Assembly: GCA_949128115.1 (NCBI GenBank)
Contig: OX421964.1
Span: 15,462,892 to 15,526,891 of the forward strand
Direction: 5' to 3'
Source of the DNA: Anaspis maculata
Lineage: Eukaryota; Arthropoda; Insecta; Coleoptera; Scraptiidae
Length of the DNA stretch: 64,000 nt
This document shows, piece by piece, positions 46,070 to 56,451 of the stretch (its first letter is position 1; each line of letters begins with the position of its first letter). Made by a program: the position numbers and the translations under genes. The notes under the pieces were generated by a model, which worked only from the letters and a program-made list of their open reading frames with translations, was not told the DNA's origin and made no database searches.

Positions 46070-47833
46070 TGTAACGGTTAAATTTGACAACCTGAAAAAT
46101 TGTGGTAGAAAAACACTATATTTAGGTGGTCCACGAGAGTTTATTTGTTAGGTTTTAATTTATTTTTGTTTTATCACTCTGCATTCATTATTATTTTGAT
46201 TCTGGCTTCTTCTTTAAAAATTCTTTTAGTTGTGGGTAGTCTTATGCATGTTTATCTCCGTCGAGGCATTACCTTTGCTTTGGTTCTTTCCTCTTTCTTT
46301 TACCTAGAACAGAGCACACATTACAGCAGATTAATTCTACGTAGGTACCTACCTGCTTTGTTATTGTTGCGATCGAGCCGTGTATTTAATGCCGGAATTG
46401 TAGATAACACCTCACTCTATCGGGTCGGCAAGAAAACGGGAAAAAGTGGCAGTAGACTTTTTCTTTGGTTTTTATTTTTCTTCTTTTTCTTGGTCTACGT
46501 TTTTTTTTCTCTCGGTTTTAGTTTAGTTCCACGTCTCGTTGAAGAAAAAGGTGTTAGGAGAATTTTGTAAAAATTCGTTGTTTGGATACCGACGATTCGG
46601 GATAAACCAGGATTCTCTTTTGGCTGAAAAAAAAGGTTGAAGTTTAGTATTATTGAGCACCTTTTGCCACCCACGATTGGGGATTAACAAACCTAGAATT
46701 TTCAACGAGATTTAAAGGAAGGAACCGAGACCAAAAGATCAGAGTTGGTTGATTATTTTTCATCCCCAACGTACCTATACCTCACAAGATCGGAGGGTAA
46801 GCTTCACGTTTCGTCGCAATTAACTTTGTTTTTCACATTTTCGTTTCTTGTAGGCTTCTGTAAATTTGTCATATATTTTTTTACCTTAGGGGTATATGCA
46901 CAGCTGGGGGTGCGAGGAGTCAGGTTGTTCAGACCCTCTTAGAGCAACGACAAATTAAATTTTTCGACCACCACAACCCCTAATTGAAAATGAAGGTGGT
47001 GATCACCGGGCTAGCAATAGAGTTGGGGTGAATTCTTAGCTGGACTTCCAAGCAAAAAAAAAAAAAAACTAATTTTGAAATAGTAAAATTAAAATATTTA
47101 AGTTTATTTAAAAAAAAAAATTAAATAAATTAATGAATAAATAAATTAAATGTGGTTATTGGCTTATAATCTCTTTCCTCTTTTAATTAAATATTTACGA
47201 ATGAGTTAAATTACCTACTAAATTAAATTTCAGTGAATCATGAATGAATTCCCTTTTTCGTAGTACTACCAAACTGGGTTACAGCAGCAAATTCAATCAC
47301 TGGGTTTGCAAATTGCTCTTGCGAACACTTATCTTGTTATAAGAGAAGAAAAAAACTTAATAATTAAATTTAATAATTAACTAATAAGAGTAGGTACTCA
47401 ACAAAAACGGAAATGTGAAGTGAACACAAAACAAAAGGATAAAACAAAGTAATAAATAATCAAGGACTTTTCTTGCAACAAAATTATAGGTATCTAGTGC
47501 TGGTACTAAAATTCTCTCAGATAAACAAAATAACACAATTTAACAATGAAGGTAAGTGGGTTCCTTTATTTCACGGACTACACGAAATTTGCTCGTTCGT
47601 TTTCTTGGTGTGGAAGCAGTCTCAGGCAACAAATTAGTTTTGTGCAACTTACTTTTTTCGTCGGGAACAACAGAGCATAAACTAATTACCGGAAAATGGA
47701 CCGGCTTCCTCCACCTTTTTCCTGGGTCGCAGGCCTTCAGAAGGGATAAGATTCAACTGATAGAAGCTCCAGAACGATCGAACCAACAGAGCAGGCAGTA
47801 TACACCTTATCCCAAAGCGGCGGCAAAATGGCG
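46070..47833 (+). repeat. 5' LTR, 1,764 bp
   Basis: Made of block A (46070-46796), a GT-AG intron (46797-46853), 13 bp, and block C (46867-47833), which reads TGTCAT inward and ends ATGGCG against the primer-binding site. A matches the 3' LTR directly (one extra T there); C matches it only in inverted orientation. The usual CA end is absent at the primer-binding-site side. Confidence 0.85.
46797..46853 (+). other. 57-bp GT-AG intron inside the 5' LTR
   Basis: Begins GTAAGC and ends TTTCTTGTAG. The 3' LTR has the flanking bases joined exactly (CGGAGG then GCTTCTGT at 53584-53597) with these 57 bp missing: the trace expected of splicing. Confidence 0.8.
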
Positions 47834-47851
47834 TGGCGCCCAACGTGGGGC
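47834..47851 (+). promoter_or_regulatory. Primer-binding site, tRNA-Lys(CUU)
   Basis: TGGCGCCCAACGTGGGGC is an 18-base perfect complement of the 3' end (with CCA) of insect tRNA-Lys(CUU), as I recall that tRNA. It directly follows the 5' LTR. Confidence 0.88.
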
Positions 47852-48331
47852 CTGGCATATTATTTTTTTTTGCTGGAGTAAAATTGGACTTAAAAAAAAT
47901 AGGTATCTGGTACACTTAGTGTCACTTTTAGTTATTTCAAAGGTGTTTAAGTTGAATTCACTCAGCAAGACTCAACAACTTACTAATCACAACAAAGTTT
48001 GAAGTTTTGAAATAGGTACTTCCTCCTCCTTGTAAACTGGTGTATTTTTTTTGTGTGTGTTCTTGTTGTGTATTTTGTACGCGCATTGTATTGGTCGATA
48101 CTGTTGATCTACTTACCTATTATAATTATTGCGGTCTATATTTTTGCGAGGTAGGTATTTCAGTTGAGTATCGTGACCTTTGTTTGTTTTTCCCCTTTTG
48201 TTTTTTTTTTCTCTTTCGTAATCTTATTTATCTTGTTTTTTAGTGTTAGGTATTTACTTATTAGGTGTTAGGTATCGATTTCGTGTCGATTTTACATTGT
48301 TCTGTTTATCGTTGAAAACGCTTACGTCATC

Positions 48332-49657
48332 ATGGCTTCAAAACTTAACTTTGAAGTTAATCGGTTGTCCACTGAGGAGTTAACCTACGAATTAACGGTG
48401 AGAGGTATCACTGGTGTTCAGGGGGCCGATGAGATGAGGAAAACGCTTCGACAATTACTTCGTCTAGAGAAACAGTCAACGCCGTTGGAATATCCGGAAT
48501 ATCCCTTCCAATTTGATGAAGATAAGGTTGCGTTAACCGCGAAGATTGCCGAAATCCAGGGTTTGATTGCAAGTTTTGATGGAAGCGATAAATCAGCTCT
48601 GACGAAACTAAACACTAAAGTTGCGCATGGACTTGGGAGAGCGAATAAATGTCAAGCAATTTCAGCGGAGCAGAAATCCGCGAAGTCCAAATTTATTGTC
48701 GACTTGCTGAATTTGAAGTCGGAGGTATCTCGGAAAACTCGACGACATGAGAAGTCTCTTCATACCTCCTTGGCTGCAGTGTGTTTAGATGGGAGTGGAT
48801 CTTCGTCTACCGGTTCGGAGAGTGATGAGGACCCACCTTTAGCATCGTCTTCACTTCTTTCTGTACCACAGCCTCAGCCTAGAATAAAAAGTATACCGCC
48901 TTCACAATGGAACCTCAAGTTTTCTGGAGAGCCGAATGATATGTCAGTCAATTCATTTTTAGAGAGGATTGAGGAGTTGAGGACATCGCGTCAAATATCT
49001 GAGGTCGAGCTTTTTATATCGGCCATTGATCTGTTTAAAGGAAAAGCCCTAGTCTGGTACCGATCCATGAGAAAACAGGTTTCCGATTGGAATTCGCTGG
49101 TGTATCAGCTGAGAAGACAGTTTTTGCCTGCTGATTACGATGAGCATCTCTTCGAGGAAATTCGCAAACGCACCCAAGGTCCTACAGAATCGATTGGCGT
49201 TTATTTGGCGGTGATGGATAATCTTTTCAATCGACTTACTGGAAAAGTATCCGAGAAGACTAAACTGAAGATCCTGAGTCGAAATATTTCTCCTTACTTC
49301 CAACAACAGTTGGGACTTCACCAAATCTCTACTCGTGAAGAACTTCTGGATCTGGGTTTAAAGCTTGAAGCGAGGAAGCAAGCGTTAGAAGCATTCAAGC
49401 CTCCACCATCTCGGCAAGCTGGTCGTTTACTGGAACCAGATTTGGCGTACTTCGAACATCAGGTGGTAATGCCAGTGGAACCTGAGAGAAATTTGAATGG
49501 ATCTGCTTCTTGCTGGAACTGTGGAAGAAAAGGCCATGTTTTTCGCAATTGTCGTGAACCAAGGAAGAAAATGTGTTATCGATGTGGTCAGCCAAATGTT
49601 ACCGTACAGAGTTGTCCTTCTTGTAATCGTGCGGGAAACGGAAGACGGGAAAATTAA
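48332..49657 (+). CDS. gag: Gypsy gag polyprotein, 441 aa
   Basis: Structural protein that assembles the intracellular particle and packages element RNA. The start ATG is in good context (ATCATGG), 480 bp past the primer-binding site. The middle (about residues 190-350: PPSQWNLKFSGEPNDMSVNS, ALVWYRSMR, LRRQFLP) is the retrotransposon gag capsid region. Near the C-terminus there is one standard zinc knuckle, CWNCGRKGHVFRNC (about residue 394), and a second motif, CYRCGQPNVTVQSC (about 414), in which the histidine is Val. This variant is, from memory, common in insect Gypsy gags. A Ser-rich acidic linker lies near residues 155-175. The frame ends in the overlap with pol. Confidence 0.93.
   Translation: MASKLNFEVNRLSTEELTYELTVRGITGVQGADEMRKTLRQLLRLEKQSTPLEYPEYPFQFDEDKVALTAKIAEIQGLIASFDGSDKSALTKLNTKVAHGLGRANKCQAISAEQKSAKSKFIVDLLNLKSEVSRKTRRHEKSLHTSLAAVCLDGSGSSSTGSESDEDPPLASSSLLSVPQPQPRIKSIPPSQWNLKFSGEPNDMSVNSFLERIEELRTSRQISEVELFISAIDLFKGKALVWYRSMRKQVSDWNSLVYQLRRQFLPADYDEHLFEEIRKRTQGPTESIGVYLAVMDNLFNRLTGKVSEKTKLKILSRNISPYFQQQLGLHQISTREELLDLGLKLEARKQALEAFKPPPSRQAGRLLEPDLAYFEHQVVMPVEPERNLNGSASCWNCGRKGHVFRNCREPRKKMCYRCGQPNVTVQSCPSCNRAGNGRREN
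49633..49639 (+). promoter_or_regulatory. Candidate -1 ribosomal frameshift site G GGA AAC
   Basis: The heptamer lies in the gag-pol overlap (pol frame open from 49627, gag stop at 49655-49657) and is phased correctly relative to gag codons (GCG GGA AAC). A slip here continues into pol with CGG AAG ACG. The same heptamer type is used by some retroviruses. A downstream stimulatory structure was not modelled. Confidence 0.7.
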
Positions 49658-52600
49658 AGGGTCGGCTAATTTTCCCAGACACTCGAAGTACCCTTACCGA
49701 TCCGCTCAACCCTGTTATCGACTACATCATCTCTCACGCTGGCTCTGATCAAAGACCATATCTACGAGTATCAATTCTTGGACGTACAATGTTGGGACTG
49801 CTGGATAGTGGTGCGACCTGTACCATAGCGGGAGCAAGAGGTTGGCTTATTCTTCAAAATCTTGGCCTTGGCCTTCGTCCCGAAATTCAAAATTGTACTG
49901 TGGCGGATGGAACATCTTGCTTATCAGAAGGATTTGTGGAAGCACCAATCAGACTCATGGACACCATCAAGATCATCAAAATTCTCGTGATTCCTTCCTC
50001 CCCACATGAACTTATTCTCGGAGTTGACTTTTGGAAAGCAATGAATATAATACCGGACCTGAATCAAGATGTGTGGCATTTCTCTTCATCTCGTGAACCG
50101 GAAATCAACAGCCTCCGGGACGGACAAGATCTGAACCTTCAGCAGCAGGAAACTTTGAACCAGTTGATAAAAGAAAAGTTGATTTCACCCACTGCACCTT
50201 TGGGAAGTTTGGATGTATACCATCAAATTGAACTGTTGCCTGGAGCGCAGCCACTCAAGCAAAGGTATTACCGTGTATCACCACATAGGCAGAAAATGAT
50301 TGAAGAAGAGTTGGATAATATGTTACAGCTCGGCGTAGTTGAACCTTCGAAGAGTTCCTGGTCCTCACCGGTATGTCTGGTGCCAAAGAAAGACGGTTCG
50401 CAAAGATTTTGCGTCGATTATCGACAATTGAATTCCGTAACAAAAAAAGATGCGTACCCAATTCCTTATATTTCCGCCATTTTGGATTCTTTGAGAGACG
50501 CAAGATATATGAGTACACTTGACATCAAGAGCGCCTACTGGCAAGTGCCACTAGCACTTGAGTCACGGGAATTGACTGCATTTACTGTACCCGGTCGCGG
50601 ACTTTACCAGTTCACTAAGATGAGTTTTGGACTGACGAATGCTCCGGCCACGTGGCAACGTATAATCGATTCTGTGCTTGGCCCCGATCTGCAACCATCG
50701 GTAATGGTCTACCTTGACGACATCGTCGTGATTTCTCAAGACTTCGAAGAACATCTAAAAACCTTGGCAATTGTTTTCGATCGACTACGTGCAGCTGGTC
50801 TAGCAGTAAGCAAAGAAAAGTGTCAGTTTTGTAGGCCAGAGCTGAGATATCTTGGCTACGTGGTGGACCGCCGCGGACTTCGGACAGATCCTGAGAAGAT
50901 CAGAGCCATGTTAGACATTCCAACACCTCAGAATGCCAAAGATATCCGCAGTTTCCTAGGTACCGCTTCATGGTACAGACGATTCGTTCCAGAGTTTTCT
51001 ACGGTTGTCGCACCCTTGACCGAGCTCACGAAGAAAAACGTTTCGTTCCGCTGGACTGACGCCTGCACTCAAGCCTTCAGAAGAATTAAAGAACATCTGG
51101 TCTCAGCTCCGATACTGAGCTGCCCTGACTTCACGAAGCCATTTAGCCTTCAGACGGATGCATCGGGATATGGGATAGGAGCCGTACTCTCTCAGACTTA
51201 TGACGGAAAAGAGCATGTCATCTGCTACTTATCGAGATCGCTTACTAGACAAGAAAAGAACTTCTCAACTACAGAGCGCGAATGTTTGTCGGCGATCTGG
51301 TCAGTAGAGAAACTGAGGCATTACTTGGAAGGCACGCATTTTGAAATCATCACGGATCACCATAGCTTAATCTGGCTACACCGTCTCAAAGATCCTCAAG
51401 GTCGTCTCGCTCGCTGGGCCCTACGTCTTCAACCGTATGATTACACCATAATTCACCGAAAAGGCAAATATCATGTGGTTCCTGATTTGCTATCGAGATC
51501 CGTTCCGAAGATAGAAGCAATTACCTTGGATCGAGACCAAACTCAGGAAAAGAACACTGAAAGTAGTGATAAGTGGTATGTTAATCTCGTTCGAAAACTC
51601 ACCGAAACTCCCGACAAATATCCACAGTTTCGACTGCAGGATGGGATCGTGTTCAAATATATCATCAACCGATCAGTTCAGCTAGTGGAAGATTATGAGT
51701 GTTGGAAACAGGTTGTCCCGAAACAAGATCGCTCAGAGTTAATGAAGAAGTTTCATGATGAACCCACTTCAGGTCATGTGGGAGTTTCGAAAACTTTTTC
51801 TCGTCTTGCAGAGCTTTACACTTGGCCGAAAATGCGACAAGATGTATCAAGTTATATCGCTCGATGTTATACGTGTCAGTCACACAAACCTGTTCAGAAG
51901 TCACCACCTGGATTCATGCATTCGCACACCCCACCAAGACGGCCATGGCAAACTATAAGCGTAGATCTAGTTGGACCGCTTCCTCGGTCACGAAAAGGAC
52001 ACAAATATATTCTAGTGGTGGCTGATATCTTCTCCAAATTTGTGGTAACATGTGCTTTACGAAAAGCTGTTGCACCTGCAATTGTCAAGTATTTGGAAGA
52101 CAGCGTTATCTTGATGTTCGGTACTCCTTCAACGATTATCTGCGATAACGGCCCACAATTTCGTGGCAAGGAATTTGATAGATTATGTAAGAAGTATGAC
52201 ATCCATATAAAGTTCACCGCGAATTATCACCCACAGGCGAATCCTGTAGAGCGGGTCAATCGAGTACTGAAGACTATGCTTTCCTGTTATGTCAAAGAAG
52301 ATCAGCGAACCTGGGACGATTATTTGCAACCTGTAACCTGCGCCATACGTACTTCGAAACATGAAGTTACCGCGTACACACCATACTTTATGAACTTTGG
52401 GCGAGAGATTTCCTTAAGTGGAAATCAGAAAAGAGAAGAAATGGTTTCTGACCAACCTGTAGATCCCGTCACGAAGAGCGAAACCATGTTGAAAATCTAT
52501 CATCAGGTCCGAAAGAAAATCTTTCAAGCGAACGAGCGTAACAAACGCCATTATGATTTGAGGCGTCGTGCTGAAGATTTTCACATCGATCAGAAGGTTT

Positions 52601-52866
52601 TGAGAAGAAATTTTTCTCTATCAGATGCGGCCCAGTACTACACTTCAAAATTAGCGTCTAAGTATGTCGGACCTTATGTTATCCAGAAGAAGATTAGCCC
52701 GTGGACGTATCAGTTGCAGGATCCTTATGGAGTACCTCAGGGAGTTTGGCACGCGAAAGACCTCAAGCCCTACGTTGAAGGATCAGACGTTTCTGTTAAT
52801 TGTTGTGCTGATTTGTCGAGAAACATAGGATGTTTCTCTCCTTCGAAGGAAGGGGGGGATTTGTAA
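49640..52866 (+). CDS. pol: Gypsy pol polyprotein (PR-RT-RNase H-IN), intact
   Basis: The pol frame is -1 to gag and opens at 49627. The first ATG is 49789 (1,025 residues from there), but synthesis as a gag fusion is more likely. From that ATG: protease LLDSGAT (residues 4-10); reverse transcriptase with YLDD at 308-311; RNase H with D457 and E496; integrase with an HHCC zinc site (H656, H663, C693, C696) and catalytic D726, D786, E821 (D,D35E spacing). A C-terminal YVGPYVIQKK...WHAKDLKPY region follows. The stop codon lies within the first bases of the 3' LTR. All catalytic residues are present, so the enzyme set is plausibly functional. It copies element RNA into DNA and inserts it in the nucleus. 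Confidence 0.95.
52846..52859 (+). promoter_or_regulatory. Polypurine tract
   Basis: AAGGAAGGGGGGGA sits directly before the 3' LTR (TG at 52862), the expected plus-strand primer. It overlaps the end of pol. Confidence 0.85.
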
Positions 52867-54753
52867 CGGTTAAATTTGACAACCTGAAAAATTGTGGTAG
52901 AAAAACACTATATTTAGGTGGTCCACGAGAGTTTATTTGTTAGGTTTTAATTTATTTTTGTTTTATCACTCTGCATTCATTATTATTTTGATTCTGGCTT
53001 CTTCTTTAAAAATTCTTTTAGTTGTGGGTAGTCTTATGCATGTTTATCTCCGTCGAGGCATTACCTTTGCTTTGGTTCTTTCCTCTTTCTTTTACCTAGA
53101 ACAGAGCACACATTACAGCAGATTAATTCTACGTAGGTACCTACCTGCTTTGTTATTGTTGCGATCGAGCCGTGTATTTAATGCCGGAATTGTAGATAAC
53201 ACCTCACTCTATCGGGTCGGCAAGAAAACGGGAAAAAGTGGCAGTAGACTTTTTCTTTGGTTTTTATTTTTCTTCTTTTTCTTGGTCTACGTTTTTTTTT
53301 TCTCTCGGTTTTAGTTTAGTTCCACGTCTCGTTGAAGAAAAAGGTGTTAGGAGAATTTTGTAAAAATTCGTTGTTTGGATACCGACGATTCGGGATAAAC
53401 CAGGATTCTCTTTTGGCTGAAAAAAAAGGTTGAAGTTTAGTATTATTGAGCACCTTTTGCCACCCACGATTGGGGATTAACAAACCTAGAATTTTCAACG
53501 AGATTTAAAGGAAGGAACCGAGACCAAAAGATCAGAGTTGGTTGATTATTTTTCATCCCCAACGTACCTATACCTCACAAGATCGGAGGGCTTCTGTTGT
53601 TGTTTTGTTTTCTCCATTCCGCACACACCCGCCGAGGGTTGTCGAAGAATTTCTGCGAAACAGAAAGACCATATAGAAACAAAGAGAAACCCTCATTCGA
53701 GGGTTCTTTGCTCGGGTCTTTATACCGAATTGATTACGACATCGTGTCTGGGCTGTAGAAATTCAACGCACTTCTGCTTGGGGCCCGCCATTTTGCCGCC
53801 GCTTTGGGATAAGGTGTATACTGCCTGCTCTGTTGGTTCGATCGTTCTGGAGCTTCTATCAGTTGAATCTTATCCCTTCTGAAGGCCTGCGACCCAGGAA
53901 AAAGGTGGAGGAAGCCGGTCCATTTTCCGGTAATTAGTTTATGCTCTGTTGTTCCCGACGAAAAAAGTAAGTTGCACAAAACTAATTTGTTGCCTGAGAC
54001 TGCTTCCACACCAAGAAAACGAACGAGCAAATTTCGTGTAGTCCGTGAAATAAAGGAACCCACTTACCTTCATTGTTAAATTGTGTTATTTTGTTTATCT
54101 GAGAGAATTTTAGTACCAGCACTAGATACCTATAATTTTGTTGCAAGAAAAGTCCTTGATTATTTATTACTTTGTTTTATCCTTTTGTTTTGTGTTCACT
54201 TCACATTTCCGTTTTTGTTGAGTACCTACTCTTATTAGTTAATTATTAAATTTAATTATTAAGTTTTTTTCTTCTCTTATAACAAGATAAGTGTTCGCAA
54301 GAGCAATTTGCAAACCCAGTGATTGAATTTGCTGCTGTAACCCAGTTTGGTAGTACTACGAAAAAGGGAATTCATTCATGATTCACTGAAATTTAATTTA
54401 GTAGGTAATTTAACTCATTCGTAAATATTTAATTAAAAGAGGAAAGAGATTATAAGCCAATAACCACATTTAATTTATTTATTCATTAATTTATTTAATT
54501 TTTTTTTTTAAATAAACTTAAATATTTTAATTTTACTATTTCAAAATTAGTTTTTTTTTTTTTTTGCTTGGAAGTCCAGCTAAGAATTCACCCCAACTCT
54601 ATTGCTAGCCCGGTGATCACCACCTTCATTTTCAATTAGGGGTTGTGGTGGTCGAAAAAATTTAATTTGTCGTTGCTCTAAGAGGGTCTGAACAACCTGA
54701 CTCCTCGCACCCCCAGCTGTGCATATACCCCTAAGGTAAAAAAATATATGACA
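52862..54753 (+). repeat. 3' LTR, 1,892 bp, rearranged relative to the 5' LTR
   Basis: Block A' (52862-53589) matches the 5' LTR directly but lacks its 57-bp intron. A unique 196-bp block D (53590-53785) follows. Block C' (53786-54753) is the reverse complement of block C of the 5' LTR and ends ATATGACA. Because it ends in CA next to the CCTT duplication, this copy has the end that was integrated. Confidence 0.85.
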
Positions 54754-56257
54754 CCTTGAAACAAATTGAAACAGAGAATGAACCCATAAAATTTCTTGGT
54801 ATTGTCTTGGATCCAGGACTGACTTGGAAGACTCATCTAACATCTGTAGGTAAAAAACTATCGTCGCAAACGTTCCTAATACGTCAGCTTAAGCCCTTGG
54901 TTTCCAGAGAGGTTCTCAAGTCAGCATATTACGGTCTCTTTCATAGCCACCTGAATTACGGTCTGTTAGCATGGGGGCACTCAGCTCATACCAAGGTAGT
55001 TTTCGCGGTCCAGAGAAGATGCATAAGGATATTATCTGGGCTCCAGTATAGAGCTGATTGCAGACAGGCTTTTATAGAGCATCGAATCCTAACTTTGCCC
55101 TGCCTGTACATTTTACAGGCCATAATGTACCTATGTCAAATCTAATCCAACCGACTACCAGATCAACCCACACCTCCACGATACACGGTATAAAGATAAC
55201 TATGTTGTGCCATTCCACCGTCTTAAACGCTCGAGGGAGGCGACTCATTATCACGGGATAGTATTTTTCAATAGTTTACCAAACCCCCTTAGAACAATGT
55301 CTCCAGCTCAGCTTAAAAGAACTGTCAAAGAGATCCTGCTGAACAAAGCGTTCTACACAGCCGAAAAGTTCCTTTCCTTCAAAAATAGGGTATTGACCAC
55401 CATCGAAAAATATAAAAAAAAATCATACTAACCGAATGTAGAGCCCTAATAGCAAGGGTAGGTTTCGTGAAAATTCGAAAAAAAAATTCCAAGTGTCTCA
55501 AAATCTGCCTTGAAAGTGGCTACTTTTGCGAACGATTTTAAATCTACCGAGCTGTAAGGCGGGCTGTGACGTTTCAATCTTTTGACAGTAGTGGGGATGA
55601 CCCCACCTCCGTTGCCTGTGTGTCAGTGTTGACGTTGACGTTTGCCAGCATAACATAACCGTTGAAGTCTGATGTAGTCTTGAAATATTCATAAATCATG
55701 AAAGATTTCACCAACTTTCCATATTTTCAAGCAAAACAACACGAATCATCGCACAGATACACAAAGCATTAACAATATAACAAATCAGCTGTTATGAGCG
55801 TTGACGGGTTGACGCTAGTGCTTTTTGTCGTAAGTTCTGTAGTGTTGTCAAGCCTGCTTCTCCGCCTATGAAAGATTGTGACGTCTTCGCGCCAAATTTG
55901 AAATGATCGAAAACTTTCATAATTTTTTTTACCAAGAAAACTTACGAAAAAAAATATGTTAACTATATGCGTCACTTATCAAGAAGTGAACTTTTAAAAA
56001 AAATAATAAAAAAAAAATTGGTCACTACCCTATTGGCAGCACTACCTGTGACTAATATTATTTAATATCTTTGTATTGTTATAATTTCGCACTGCTGTTG
56101 CTCTGTTGTATGATACTATGGTATTGTGTCTATACTATTGTTGCTTTGTTATTGCATACTATGCAGTTTCTATTCTATATTGTTGTGACTTGTGACGTGT
56201 GTGAATGTGCTTTGTGCATCCTGACATGAATAAATCAATCTAATCTAATCTAATCTA
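54754..56257 (+). pseudogene. LINE (jockey/CR1-type), 3' piece with AATCT tail
   Basis: Resumes the interrupted LINE: IKFLGIVLDPGLTWKTHL, KSAYYGLFHSHLNYGLLAWG, then a frame change near 55136 and a further C-terminal block (VFFNSLPNPLRTMSPAQLKR, ILLNKAFYTAEKFLSF) ending at 55431. After an untranslated stretch (55455-56034 may be a separate insertion) the element ends with an (AATCT)n tail at 56236-56257. It cannot encode a full protein. Confidence 0.82.
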
Positions 56258-56451
56258 CATCGATGTATCGCGGATTGCATAAAACTCCCAGGGACTTTTC
56301 TCACACGATTCAAGAATAGCGGCCCTGGAGTCTCTTTCGCACGAGGCTAATAATCCCTAGCAATAATACATAAGTAAAATCTTTGCGCCACCTGCCCCGG
56401 TCGGTGAAAAGGTGGAAGAATTATCGCCCTTTTGGTCAGGAATTTGGGATA

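Larger units (their letters stand above)
46070..54753 (+). mobile_element. Ty3/Gypsy LTR retrotransposon, 8,684 bp, coding-intact
   Basis: Order: 5' LTR, primer-binding site, gag, pol, polypurine tract, 3' LTR. It starts TGTAAC, ends ATGACA and is flanked by CCTT, splitting a LINE in a way that rejoins in frame when the insertion is taken out. Gag and pol are both open, suggesting a young copy; no envelope gene. The two LTRs are not equivalent (see findings). Pol order protease, reverse transcriptase, RNase H, integrase places it in Ty3/Gypsy (Metaviridae). Confidence 0.93.

Noticed and set aside
46145..54063. Open frames of 100-150 codons inside both LTRs (46145, 47556, 52937, 53734)
   Set aside because: Repeated because the LTR blocks are repeated; low-complexity, no domain, and a one-base indel changes one of them.
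46867..54753. Reading the inverted C blocks as TIRs of a DNA transposon containing gag-pol
   Set aside because: Block A of the 5' LTR would lie outside it, and the CCTT duplication flanks 46070 and 54753, not 46867.
55455..56034. Separate MITE in the LINE 3' region (AGGGTAG ends)
   Set aside because: Terminal similarity is only about 7 bp and no target duplication was found; left as unassigned LINE-flanking sequence.
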